Shown in pieces: positions 16,083 through 24,443 of a DNA stretch of 64,000 nucleotides. The notes under the pieces were generated by a model. That model was not told the origin of the DNA. It did not search any database and worked only from the letters and a program-made list of their open reading frames with translations. The translations under genes and the position numbers were made by a program. The stretch spans positions 3,906,001-3,970,000 of the forward strand of contig AP014633.1 in the NCBI GenBank assembly GCA_000828835.1. The letters are read 5' to 3'. Origin of the DNA: Thioploca ingrica (GTDB lineage: Bacteria > Pseudomonadota > Gammaproteobacteria > Beggiatoales > Beggiatoaceae). Numbering within the stretch: the stretch's first letter is position 1; each line of letters starts with the position of its first letter.

Positions 16083-16931
16083 TCAATTGACTGTTACTAT
16101 TAAAGCATCTGCGTTGACTTTCTTGACACCACGGAGGTTCTGGGCCAATTCAATGGCCGAGTTGCGTTCGGACATACTGGTGAGATTCCCAGTCAAGGTC
16201 ACGATACCTTCGCTAGTAGCCACCGAGATGTCGGAACTGTTAACATCGCTGGAATACATGAAGGTTGACTTCACTTTGGTGGTGATCCAAGTGTCGGAGA
16301 TGGCTTCGCCGGCGTTGTGCATGGTGCCGTTGCTAGTGTCGCTGGCCGCTTTCGGCTTGATTTCCAAACGGTTATCCACCGATCTTACGCCATTGGTACT
16401 TCTCGCCAGTTGACCAGCGAAAGCCTTGGCTTCTGTATTTTCCGCTGTGCCGGTGAGGGTCACTTTGCCGCGGTTGGTATCGACGTCAGTGCTCAGGCCA
16501 TCGGCGTGTTTGCTCCACAACAACTTAGACTTGACCACCGCAGTGATAGAGGCGTCATCAACTATCTCGCTATACTTGCGATCTGGCGATGTCAGCGCGG
16601 GTGGAACGTATTCAGGATCTACCACGATCTGATTGTCCACCGATTTGATACCGTTGGCGCCAAGCGCGATTCGCTCAGCCAACTCCTTGCCCGCGTTTTC
16701 ATTAACCTTGCCAGATAATGTGGCCTTGTCTCCATGCACCGACACCTTGAGGTCGATTGCGCGTAGATAGGGACTGAGGTCATAGGTCGTCTGGATCTGA
16801 GCTTCCTGCCGCGCTTCAAGGTTGTTCTGAGCAACCGTATCTGCGGCACCAGCGCTACCCGCATTGCATGATATAGCCAATGCAGCCAGTAAACTGGTGG
16901 TGAGCGCTGATTTTTTGAATTCAGTATGCAT
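16083..16931 (-). CDS. triple BON domain periplasmic protein (OsmY-like)
   Basis: 282 residues with a Sec signal peptide (MHTEFKKSALTTSLLAALAISCNAGSAGAA). Three BON domains follow. The first starts near YDLSPYLRAIDLKVSVHGDKATLSGKV, the second near DASITAVVKSKLLWSKHAD...GKVTLTGTAENTEAKA, and the third near DTWITTKVKSTFMYSSDVN...GIVTLTGNLTSMSERNSAIE. Each ends with a Gly-Val-(K/R)-x-Val-(D/N) element. BON domains bind phospholipid surfaces; OsmY, with two, stabilises the periplasmic face of the membrane under osmotic stress. The Cys in the signal region (AISCNAG) could alternatively mark a lipobox, but its context is weak. Neighbours (SYLF, CsbD) fit an envelope-stress role. Confidence 0.88.
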   Translation of the reverse strand: MHTEFKKSALTTSLLAALAISCNAGSAGAADTVAQNNLEARQEAQIQTTYDLSPYLRAIDLKVSVHGDKATLSGKVNENAGKELAERIALGANGIKSVDNQIVVDPEYVPPALTSPDRKYSEIVDDASITAVVKSKLLWSKHADGLSTDVDTNRGKVTLTGTAENTEAKAFAGQLARSTNGVRSVDNRLEIKPKAASDTSNGTMHNAGEAISDTWITTKVKSTFMYSSDVNSSDISVATSEGIVTLTGNLTSMSERNSAIELAQNLRGVKKVNADALIVTVN

Positions 16932-17065
16932 ATTATTTCTTTGATAGATCTATAAAAGTGAGTGTTTATCAGAAGTAGACTGCTGACTACTTCTGAAAAC
17001 TGAGCTGCTGTTGTTAGCGACTACCAAGCCGATTCAAGGCAGTGATAGGCGCTAACGGGGTTATT

Positions 17066-17272
17066 TTAGGATTTTTGCTTGTTGAAAAAGTCTTTGATTT
17101 GCTCTTCAGCCACTTCACGGCTGATGGCGTAGCGTTCTTGAATTAGGCCAGCTAGCTTTTGCTCATGACCTTTGGTCTCCAGCAACTCATCATTAGTCAA
17201 CTTACCCCAGGTGATCTTGGCGGCACCGACCTGTTGTTGCCATTTGCCTTTGTACCCTTCGATACTACTCAT
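17066..17272 (-). CDS. CsbD family stress protein
   Basis: 68 residues. MSSIEGYKGKWQQQVGAAKITWGKLTNDELLETKGHEQKLAGLIQERYAISREVAEEQIKDFF follows the CsbD pattern: a G-x-W-K-Q start, KLTNDELLxxxGxxxxLxGxIQxRYG-like core, and an AxxEIxxF end. CsbD proteins are small, soluble and strongly induced by general stress in many bacteria; their biochemical role is unknown. The start overlaps by eight bases the stop of a 57-codon ORF upstream on the same strand (17265-17438), suggesting translational coupling. Confidence 0.88.
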   Translation of the reverse strand: MSSIEGYKGKWQQQVGAAKITWGKLTNDELLETKGHEQKLAGLIQERYAISREVAEEQIKDFFNKQKS

Positions 17273-17438
17273 GCTTGGTTTCCTTTTTTTGGGTTACCTT
17301 GGGATGAGTCTTAGTTACCGTCTCCGGTACGGAAGGGTTATGTGAGGAAGGAGATTGATCCGAGTGGCTTGGATGATCTTTTTTATCTTCTTTCCGTGAG
17401 TGTTTATCAGACAGGTTTTGATGAATAGATTTGTTCAT
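17265..17438 (-). CDS. 57-residue hydrophilic protein coupled to csbD
   Basis: An ATG at 17438 preceded by GAGGAG at five bases opens a 57-codon frame: MNKSIHQNLSDKHSRKEDKK, then a Ser/His/Pro/Thr-rich stretch to KKETKHE. The stop (17267-17265) overlaps the csbD ATG, and the csbD ribosome binding site (AAAGGAAACC) lies within this frame. The product has no hydrophobic segment and looks intrinsically disordered. No named family is recognised. The strong RBS and the overlap are the evidence that it is translated. Confidence 0.55.
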   Translation of the reverse strand: MNKSIHQNLSDKHSRKEDKKDHPSHSDQSPSSHNPSVPETVTKTHPKVTQKKETKHE

Positions 17439-17759
17439 AAGTACTCCTCAGTTCAGTGCCAGCGAGAATGCCGAGCATCAATGTAGGTTTGAAGCATTCA
17501 AGATAGGCAGAAAATAGATCGGCGTCTGTACGCTATAGCACTTAAGAGATAAAAAAACAGATTTTTTTAAAATAACCGACGCTTAGCTCGCAGCACAGCG
17601 CAACCAGAGACGCCCTACAGCCCTCATTTTATGTTTTTCTATCAATGGTTAACTTAATTTAACATTCCACCTAATATTAAATATAAATATAATTGCACCG
17701 CGTATCGTGGCGACACTGGTTAACTGACTAACACCCACTCAATGGAAGAAGAAACTAAG
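17439..17759. other. intergenic region between the stress block and the IS scar
   Basis: No gene is visible. It must hold the promoter of the 57-residue ORF/csbD pair. It also holds the leader of the signal-peptide stub at 17760. Confidence 0.4.
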
Positions 17760-17885
17760 ATGAAAAAAATTCCAAGTGCAACGCTTTTGACTACCGCATT
17801 ACTAGCTACCAATGCTTATGCTTCGTCAAGTGTTGTTTGGCCAGATTTGCTGGTGCATTTACATGCTATAGCAAAACTAGTATAA
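17760..17885 (+). pseudogene. signal-peptide stub of a secreted protein, cut at the IS630 remnant
   Basis: ATG at 17760 starts MKKIPSATLLTTALLATNAYA, a textbook Sec signal peptide with an AYA cleavage site. It is followed by only about 20 residues (SSSVVWPDLLVHLHAIAKLV) and a stop. The last part of the frame runs into DNA bordering the transposase remnant, so the original gene was probably truncated by the insertion. The identity of the lost protein cannot be read from what remains. Confidence 0.5.
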
Positions 17886-18526
17886 AATGATTAAATTTCA
17901 TCGAGAGCAAAAATGTCAGAGATAGAACCCGGTTTTTGTTGTCGAATCGCTTTAGCTTGTGCCCATTTAGGTTCAATCGGGTTCAATTGAGGCGAATAAG
18001 GTGGTAAACAGAGTAGAACCTGACCGGCATGTATAGCCTTTTGAATATCTAATCGCTTATGAAAACTCGCATTATCCATAACAATAACACCTTCTTTGGG
18101 CAACTGAGGTAATAATTCTGGCGTTATCCAAGTAGAGACAGCCTCTGAATTCACGTTGCCCGTTAACCGAGTCACGGTCAGTAGTAAACCGGATAATAAG
18201 GCACCCATGACGTTAGTACGTCCTTTCGCTCCCCAATCTGGCTGACCAAAACACCTTTGACCAATGGGTGAATAACCGTGTCGACGGGGCCGGTCATGAG
18301 CAAAACCACTTTCATCAAGATAGACAATGGGTTGATTGGTTTTCTTTAACTCGGCTATTGGAGTTTGGAAGAGCGGTTGTGCTTCGGGGTTGGCTTTGGG
18401 GTGTTGGAAGGGGTTTTTTACGGGAGAGTTTTAATGGTTTCAAAGCCTAAGCAATCCCTTGCCGGCTCACACCAACCCGTGCGGCACGCTTATACTGATA
18501 GCTCTCGGGGTGTTCTTCTAGCGATA
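17886..18526 (-). mobile_element. decayed IS630-family transposase
   Basis: The C-terminal 105 residues are intact (17891-18208): VIVMDNASFHKR and LCLPPYSPQLNPIEPKWAQAK carry the second Asp and final Glu of the DDE triad. Upstream in the same strand are IVYLDESGFAHDRPRRHGYSPIGQRCF (first Asp), LKLSRKK and PESYQYKRAARVGVSRQGIA. These lie in shifting frames and are interrupted by a TAG (GIA-stop-ALK, where a Tyr codon is expected). The N-terminal helix-turn-helix is missing. The element is dead. Its distal end fuses into a glutamate dehydrogenase fragment at about 18527, and its other end abuts a signal-peptide stub. Clear terminal inverted repeats were not identified. Confidence 0.8.
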
Positions 18527-19017
18527 TGAATAAGTGATTCAGCGTGGATTGATTCTGGGGAAATGAGTTTATTGGAATCAGCCGGGAAAATATCCACCAA
18601 TTGTCCTTGCTCATCACGATAGGTTTTGAGCGTCAAATAAATACCGAGATGGATACGCAATCCTTGCCGATTTAAAGCCATTTGGAGCGAATCAACCAAA
18701 AAAGGCTGCTCTTTGACTAAAATACTGACAATCGTGTAAGAAGATTGCCAACCCACTGGTTCTAATTGCGGATTATAAACCTGTACCTTGGGTTGGTGAG
18801 GTGAGTATTGATGGATCCAATGCCAGTAAAAAATCGCTACGTGGTATAAATTAACGCTATCTCCCCAGGTAAGTATTTCTTCAGGAGTAACCGCGTGATA
18901 AAAATATTGGATGAAGCTTTTGATTTGCGCCGATTCGACTCCGAAAAAATGGTTATCAACCCTGGCAATGATTTTTTCGAGTAATTCCGCCGCTTGATCT
19001 TTGGAATTCAATGCCAT
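18527..19017 (-). pseudogene. 5' fragment of large NAD-specific glutamate dehydrogenase gene
   Basis: About 164 codons from an ATG at 19017 encode the N-terminus of the about 1600-residue bacterial NAD-GDH family: a helical start (AAELLEKIIARVDNHF), FIQYFYHAVTPEEIL, and an ACT-like segment (YTIVSILVKEQPFLVDSLQMALNRQGLRIHLGIYLTLKTYRDEQGQLVDIF) ending at ESIHAESLIHI. After that the frame continues for nine codons of IS630 DNA and stops. The catalytic part is absent from the window. The gene was cut by the transposase segment, and the remainder may lie elsewhere or be lost. Family assignment is from the N-terminal pattern only. Confidence 0.7.
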
Positions 19018-19294
19018 TGCAACTCTCCAAAGTAAAAATATTAATCGGGTTTATAAAACATAAGTGTAGCACAAAGGAACTTTATAATAAGAAAAAAAGC
19101 ATACACGATGTTTCCACGCCCGCCGGCGGATGGAAACGAGATTAAACCCCTCATATCACTACCCGTTTAGCACTATTTAAGAATGACTGATTTTTATAAT
19201 TACTTGCTCACCTTATTTAACTATAATAAAATTCAAAAAATAGTCCATAATGGAAAAAAACTAATTTAAATAACTACCTGATTCTATCTATGTA
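19018..19294. other. AT-rich divergent intergenic region
   Basis: No gene. A motif near 19148-19175 (CTCATATCACTACCCGTTTA) resembles one near 50237-50260 upstream of minC (CTCATATTACTATCCATTTA), both followed by GCACTA. This may be another short dispersed repeat. Confidence 0.4.
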
Positions 19295-19756
19295 ATGAAG
19301 AAAATTCTATTTATTTTAATTTTATTTATTTTGCCCAGTTATCTCGTTTACGCAGTAGATAAAAATCCCCTTACCTTTACTAATCCTAATCAAGAAAGTC
19401 GCTACCAAAATCTGACGGCTGAACTGCGTTGTGTAGTTTGTCAAAATCAGTCGGTTGCTGATTCAAATGCCGAATTAGCTCAAGATATCCGCGATTTAGT
19501 TCGCAATATGATTATTCAAGGTCAATCGGATGAACAAATTACGAGTTTTTTAGTGGAACGTTATGGTGATTTTGTTTTATATAATCCGCCCATTAAAGCC
19601 AAAACTTACTTACTTTGGTTAGGACCGGTGATACTACTGTTAGTTGGCTTAATTGGATTAGGGTATTTTATCCGCCGTCATGCGCAAACGACGGCGATCC
19701 CTCCGGCATTGACCGCCACAGAACAACAAAAAATTAAACAATTATTAGGTGAATAA
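19295..19756 (+). CDS. ccmH: cytochrome c maturation protein CcmH
   Basis: 153 residues: signal peptide (MKKILFILILFILPSYLVYA), then the family core AELRCVVCQNQSVADSNAELAQDIRDLVRNMI with the CxxC redox pair, then GDFVLYNPPIKAKTYLLWLGP leading into one membrane helix (VILLLVGLIGLGYFI). CcmH reduces apocytochrome c or mixed disulfides in the periplasm so that CcmF can attach haem. It is followed after six bases by ccmI. The ccmABCDEFG genes that usually precede it are not here; the upstream neighbour is a truncated gene on the other strand. The pentaheme cytochrome at 29055 is a likely client of the Ccm system. Confidence 0.93.
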   Translation: MKKILFILILFILPSYLVYAVDKNPLTFTNPNQESRYQNLTAELRCVVCQNQSVADSNAELAQDIRDLVRNMIIQGQSDEQITSFLVERYGDFVLYNPPIKAKTYLLWLGPVILLLVGLIGLGYFIRRHAQTTAIPPALTATEQQKIKQLLGE

Positions 19757-19762
19757 AAACAT

Positions 19763-21040
19763 ATGATGTTGGAATTTTGGCTCATAGCAACTGGGCTAAT
19801 GGTACTGGCTTTGGCGTTTGTGATCCCGCCATTGTTGAGAAAAAACTTACCGCTAACTGAAATTGATCGGAATACCATCAATATTGCTATTTATAAAGAA
19901 CGTCTGGCTGAATTAACCCAAGAAAATTTAACCCCAGAACAGTATACTCAAGCGCAACAGGAATTAGATAAAACCTTGTTACAAGAGTGCCAAGCTGATC
20001 GTCCGCTTATTCAGCAATCACGTGCGATTTGGACAGCTATTGTGATAGCGATAAGTATTCCGGCTTTAGCCGTGGGTAGCTATTGGAAATTAGGTGCGCC
20101 CCAACTTTTGGTAGCAGAGACGCCAGTAACCGATCCAACCCATTCAAAAGAGGGACATTTACCCGCTAACTTTGATGACATGGTGAATAAATTAGCGGCT
20201 CGCCTGCAACAACAACCCGATGATGCTAAAGGTTGGTATATGTTAGCGCGTTCTTATAGCACTCTAAAACGTTATCAAGAAGCCGCTCAAGCCTATAATC
20301 AAGTTCTAACCCGAGTAGGAGAAAAAGATCCCCAGTTACTCACTGATTTTGCCGAAGCTTTAGCGCTCGCTAATGAAGGCAAATTGACCGGGCAACCGAC
20401 CATTTTATTAACCGCCGCTTTAGAGTTAGATCCGAATCATCAGCAAGCACTTTGGTTAGCGGGTTTTGCAGCGGCTCAAAAACAAGATTACTTAGCTGCT
20501 ATTGATTATTGGCAACGTTTCTTAAAGCAATTACCTGCAGATGAAGTAGAAGCCCGACAAGCTTTAGAAAAACAAATTGCTGATGCCCGTCAATTAGCGC
20601 AAACTCAAGACGAAGAATCGAGTCCTTCCACTACAACTACGCCGGCAGCAACCCTATCTTCTAATTCTGCTACAGCGACGACAGCAACTCAGATTAAAGT
20701 TGAGGTTCGTTTGGATCCCACTTTACAAGCGCAAGTAAAACCAACTGATACGGTATTTATTTATGCGCGTGCCAGCCAAGGTCCACCAATGCCTTTAGCG
20801 ATCGTCAAAAAATCCGCAAGTGAGTTACCCACACAGGTTACTTTAGATGATAGCATGGCTATGGTACCGGCGATGAAATTATCCAATTTTCAAGAAATTA
20901 CTGTGTTAGCCCGCATTTCTTCTAGTGGTCTAGCTACCCCACAACCGGGTGATTTGCAAGGACAAGTGAGCCAGGTAAATGTAGCGAAACCAAATAAGGT
21001 CGAAATTGTAATCAATGAAATCGTTCCTGAAAACAATTAA
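19763..21040 (+). CDS. ccmI: cytochrome c maturation protein CcmI (TPR protein)
   Basis: 425 residues. It starts with a membrane helix (FWLIATGLMVLALAFVIPPLL), a short cytosolic loop with the family motif NIAIYKERLAEL, and a second helix (AIWTAIVIAISIPALAVGSYW). The periplasmic part has TPR repeats (WYMLARSYSTLKRYQEAAQAYNQVL; WLAGFAAAQKQDYLAAIDYWQRFL). After a Thr/Ser linker there is a C-terminal beta domain (VEVRLDPTLQAQVKPTDTVFIYARA). CcmI is the apocytochrome-binding chaperone that presents substrate to CcmFH. It is six bases from ccmH and clearly co-transcribed. Confidence 0.92.
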   Translation: MMLEFWLIATGLMVLALAFVIPPLLRKNLPLTEIDRNTINIAIYKERLAELTQENLTPEQYTQAQQELDKTLLQECQADRPLIQQSRAIWTAIVIAISIPALAVGSYWKLGAPQLLVAETPVTDPTHSKEGHLPANFDDMVNKLAARLQQQPDDAKGWYMLARSYSTLKRYQEAAQAYNQVLTRVGEKDPQLLTDFAEALALANEGKLTGQPTILLTAALELDPNHQQALWLAGFAAAQKQDYLAAIDYWQRFLKQLPADEVEARQALEKQIADARQLAQTQDEESSPSTTTTPAATLSSNSATATTATQIKVEVRLDPTLQAQVKPTDTVFIYARASQGPPMPLAIVKKSASELPTQVTLDDSMAMVPAMKLSNFQEITVLARISSSGLATPQPGDLQGQVSQVNVAKPNKVEIVINEIVPENN

Positions 21041-21099
21041 TTAATCAATAGCGGCTACTTAGGGTGCTGCTGCTAAACTAACTTTTTTAGAGATATTTT

Positions 21100-21954
21100 A
21101 TGGTTGAAATTAGAAATAAAAACACGGGAGATATCTTATTCAGCATTGAAGCTGAGTCGCTTTATGGAGCAGATTTGCGGGATACCGAGTTGAGCGGAGC
21201 GGATTTAAGTCAGATGGATTTACGTCATGCCAATTTGTCGCAAGCGGATTTATCTTACGCTAATCTGGAAGGTGCTCAATTACAACACGCTAATTTGATT
21301 GGTGCCAATCTAGCTCACGCTCGACTTGATAAAGCCGATTTAACTGAAGCGAAATTAAGTGATGGCAAACCTTTTAGTGCTGCGATCCTTTATGCTGCTT
21401 GCTTACACCATGCGAAGTTGGTCGCTGCTGATTTGCGGTATGCTGATCTCCATCAAGCTGATTTATCCTATGCTGATCTGAGCAATGCTTTCTTTCAGAA
21501 TGCGAATTTGCACCAGGCTGATCTCCGCTGTGCTCTGTTACGGGGTGCCATGTTTATCGACGCCGATCTATCAGCGGTGGATTTAAGACATACGCATTTA
21601 TGTGGTGCTCACTTTAACAGTGCTAATTTAATGAATGCCAATCTCAGTGAAGCGGTGCTTGGTGGGGTTAAAAATTGTCAATCAGCTACTTTAGTCGGTG
21701 CTAATCTCACTCGCGCTGTTTTAGTCGGTGCTAAGTTAATGCGCGCTGTATTGCAAGAAGCCGATCTCTCTCATGCCGATTTACGCAATGCTGACTTATC
21801 ACATGCGTTGTTAGGGGGTGCCCATTTGCGTCGTGCTAATGTGGCGGGTGCGGATTTTAGTGGGGTTGAACTGGGTGGGGTTATCATGGATTTCGCTAAT
21901 TTTTCCCAAGCCAAAAATACCGATATTCCGCCTTACAAGAAAAATCTACGTTAA
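21100..21954 (+). CDS. pentapeptide repeat protein
   Basis: 284 residues, nearly all built from A(D/N)LxX pentapeptides (ADLSQMDLRHANLSQADLSYANLEGAQL...). They run from about residue 25 to 275, interrupted near 85-95 by SDGKPFSAAILYAACL. This predicts a right-handed quadrilateral beta-helix. There is no signal peptide or membrane helix, so it is probably cytosolic. Functions of the family range from gyrase protection to scaffolding and cannot be read from sequence. The first 20 residues (MVEIRNKNTGDILFSIEAESLYG) form a common cap. An AGAGAT stretch precedes the ATG. No operon partner. Confidence 0.9.
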   Translation: MVEIRNKNTGDILFSIEAESLYGADLRDTELSGADLSQMDLRHANLSQADLSYANLEGAQLQHANLIGANLAHARLDKADLTEAKLSDGKPFSAAILYAACLHHAKLVAADLRYADLHQADLSYADLSNAFFQNANLHQADLRCALLRGAMFIDADLSAVDLRHTHLCGAHFNSANLMNANLSEAVLGGVKNCQSATLVGANLTRAVLVGAKLMRAVLQEADLSHADLRNADLSHALLGGAHLRRANVAGADFSGVELGGVIMDFANFSQAKNTDIPPYKKNLR

Positions 21955-21969
21955 CCAACGGGAAAATTT

Positions 21970-21990
21970 GATCGGTCTTGAAGACCGGTC
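21970..21990. repeat. 21-bp palindrome after the pentapeptide gene
   Basis: GATCGGTCTT and AAGACCGGTC flank a single G, a near-perfect palindrome without a T run. It may be a dispersed REP-like element or an inefficient terminator. Confidence 0.5.
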
Positions 21991-22199
21991 AGGTTTAAAA
22001 TAATCCGATTCATTAATCTGAAAATCCTAAAATCAGGCTCATTCTAATCGATTCTAACGAGGAGAAATGATCAGGTTTAGCACCCTAGCTGGGTTTCGTT
22101 CCTTAACCCAGCCTACTCGTACTTCATTTTTCTCTGTTTAATTTTAAAACCCGCGTCCAAAACCGGTTTTGAACACTCTCCCTATAGAGGAAGACCAAT

Positions 22200-22889
22200 A
22201 TGACCCAAATTACCCTTGATCCTGAACAGCTTGACCAATTGATTTTACAGCGGCTTCCCACACTTATCCAACAAAATTCGCAAATTCAAAGACTGGTCTT
22301 AGATTTAGCACGGCAGGACTTTGCGGATCGTAAAGAAACCGATGACCGATTCTACCAACTTCTAGGCGAATTAAGACGCGATAGGGAAGAGCAGAACTGT
22401 AAATGGGATGAACAAAATTGCAAATGGGAAGATGCCAAACGTGAATTTGATCGGATGCACGAGGCCATTATGGCCATCGCCAAGAAATATGACCGAAGTA
22501 TTACTGCTATCGGTGCTCGCTGGGGAATTAAATCGGAAAGTTCCTTCCGCAATGCGTTGGTGGGGATTTTGGAAAAGAGTTTTGGGGTGCAGGTGCTCAA
22601 TATCAATGACTATGATGATGAAGGCGTGGTGTTTGGCCGACCTGACCAAATTGAGTTAGATGTGATTATCAAAAATGGTCTGTTGATCATTTGCGAAATC
22701 AAATCTTCTATAGACAAAGCCGGGATGTATAGTTTTGAACGGAAGGTTCGTTTTTACGAGAAGAAGCATCAGCGGCAAGTCACGCGAATGTTGGTGATTT
22801 CGCCGATGGTTGATGCTAAAGCCGAGCAAGTCGCACAAAAGCTGGGGATTGAGGTCTACAGTGACTCGGTGGAGGTGAAGGACTTGTAA
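22200..22889 (+). CDS. coiled-coil PD-(D/E)XK nuclease-like protein (DUF3782-type)
   Basis: 229 residues. The N-terminal half is a charged coiled coil (residues about 30-90, including a duplicated EEQNCKWDEQNCKWED). The C-terminal half is a restriction-nuclease-like fold: SESSFRNALVGILEKSFG, then PDQIELDVIIKNGLLIICEIKSSIDKAGMYSFERKVRFYE, giving the D...ExK motif, then MLVISPMVDAKAEQVAQKLGIEVYSD. This architecture matches the DUF3782-type proteins common in cyanobacteria and large sulfur bacteria. A nuclease role is inferred from the motif, and the target is unknown. An AGAGGAAG ribosome binding site precedes the ATG. Confidence 0.8.
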   Translation: MTQITLDPEQLDQLILQRLPTLIQQNSQIQRLVLDLARQDFADRKETDDRFYQLLGELRRDREEQNCKWDEQNCKWEDAKREFDRMHEAIMAIAKKYDRSITAIGARWGIKSESSFRNALVGILEKSFGVQVLNINDYDDEGVVFGRPDQIELDVIIKNGLLIICEIKSSIDKAGMYSFERKVRFYEKKHQRQVTRMLVISPMVDAKAEQVAQKLGIEVYSDSVEVKDL

Positions 22890-23019
22890 TGGGTTCAATT
22901 TAATCTAACAGTCAGAATCAGAATTTCCAGAATGAAAGAATTAAACCGAATAAACTTCAAAATTTAGGCTAAAAATTCTAAGATTCTGCTCATGCTAATT
23001 CTGAGAAGGAGAACTAATC

Positions 23020-23716
23020 ATGTTTAATTCACTAAAAATATACATCCTCTTGTTATGGCTGCTAAATTTTTCGCTCGCTTTAGCGGCTGACCTCAAATTT
23101 GACCCCACACCGATTGTAGAAATCAATAAAACCATCACCTTATCCGTCTCCGGAACGGTGGGAACAATTGAATGGATAGTCATGAAAGGTAAAATCCAAG
23201 GCGATGGGAATCAAATCACTTATCTTGCACCTGACCAAGCAGGTTGGGATGCAGTCACGGTATTAGATAGTGAAGGCAATACGGGATTGGTCAAAGTCGT
23301 CATCAACCCACCCAATGATTTCTCACCGGAAAATGCGCAGTGGGAAGTATTTACGAATCGCAGTTCTATTCAAGCGTTGTTACTGTCAGAAGATGGTAAG
23401 ACGTTGTGGGTGGGAACAGATGGCGGTTTAGAAAAGCGGGATGCCCAGACTGGAGAAATTCAGCAAGTTTTGACCAATTTGGATGGCTTACCAGACAACA
23501 GGGTTAGTGCCTTATTAAGTGATAACCAACCAACCTTGGTATGGTCAAAGAAAACCGCACCGTTCCTTGACGTTATTCGATTTAACTTTACCCAAAGATT
23601 TATCCCCCGGTCAATATTGTTTGTACGGGATTCTCTCACCGGAATAAAACGATGTCTTTGAAACCCGAGATAAAGGCTTATGGGTTATGGAACAACAATG
23701 CTTTGAGGTATTTTAA
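23020..23716 (+). pseudogene. truncated exported beta-propeller protein
   Basis: The frame starts with a signal peptide (MFNSLKIYILLLWLLNFSLALA) and an Ig-like segment. One two-component-regulator-type propeller motif follows (SEDGKTLWVGTDGGLEKRDAQTGEIQQVLTNLDGLPDNRVSALL). It then loses protein character and stops at 23661. In another frame, 23651-23716 encodes DVFETRDKGLWVMEQQCFEV, which again looks like a propeller strand. Full-length relatives carry many such repeats, so this is an internally deleted and frameshifted remnant. Its stop lies just before the Uma2 gene start at 23719. Confidence 0.65.
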
Positions 23717-23718
23717 TC

Positions 23719-24402
23719 ATGAATTTATCGGCTCATTTCATCCCGCCGCTAGAAAATGGCGACCGCTTAACACGCTCGGAATTTGAACGGCGTTATGAAG
23801 CTATGCCCCAGGTTAGAAAAGCTGAACTCGTTGAAGGAATTGTTTATATGGCTTCTCCCTTGCGTTTTGAAAGTCACGGTAAACCACATGGACTGATTAT
23901 GGGTTGGTTAGCTACCTATTATGCGGCAACACCAAACATTCAATTTGGTGATAATGTGACAGTATACCTTGACGAAGACAACGAATGCCAACCCGATGCC
24001 GTGCTATTCTTACCATCAACCGTAGGAGGCAAAGCCACTGTTACTGAAGATGACTATCTTCAAGGAGCACCTGAATTAATTGTAGAAATTGCTGCCAGCA
24101 CGGCTTCCTATGATTTTCACATTAAACGCTGTGTTTATGAACGTCACGGTATCCAAGAATACATCGTGTGGCGGGTTTACGATAAGCAGATAGATTGGTT
24201 TCGGTTACAAGAAGAACGCTATGTGAAGGTGCCACCGGATGAACAAGGTTTGATTTCTAGTCAAGTGTTTCCAGGCTTAATCCTATCGGTGTCAGCTTTG
24301 TTGGCAGGAGAATATGCTCAGGTATTAGCAAAATTGCAAAAAAGTCTACAATCTTCTGAACATCAAAATTTTGTGGAACGATTACAGGAAAAGGCTAAGT
24401 AG
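23719..24402 (+). CDS. Uma2 family (DUF820) endonuclease-like protein
   Basis: 227 residues with the full Uma2 pattern: ERRYEAMPQVRKAELVEGIVYMASP, then GDNVTVYLDEDNECQPDAVLFL, then GAPELIVEIAASTASYDFHIKRCVYERHGIQEYIVWRVYDKQIDWF. The D...E...K residues of the PD-(D/E)XK fold are in place. The family is greatly expanded in cyanobacteria and Beggiatoaceae; members are presumed nucleases of unknown biological role. It is 42 bases upstream of the DUF29 gene, and the two may be co-transcribed. Confidence 0.87.
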   Translation: MNLSAHFIPPLENGDRLTRSEFERRYEAMPQVRKAELVEGIVYMASPLRFESHGKPHGLIMGWLATYYAATPNIQFGDNVTVYLDEDNECQPDAVLFLPSTVGGKATVTEDDYLQGAPELIVEIAASTASYDFHIKRCVYERHGIQEYIVWRVYDKQIDWFRLQEERYVKVPPDEQGLISSQVFPGLILSVSALLAGEYAQVLAKLQKSLQSSEHQNFVERLQEKAK

Positions 24403-24443
24403 CGCACGCCTGGGGTGCCGCTAATTTTAGGCAGGTAACCAAT

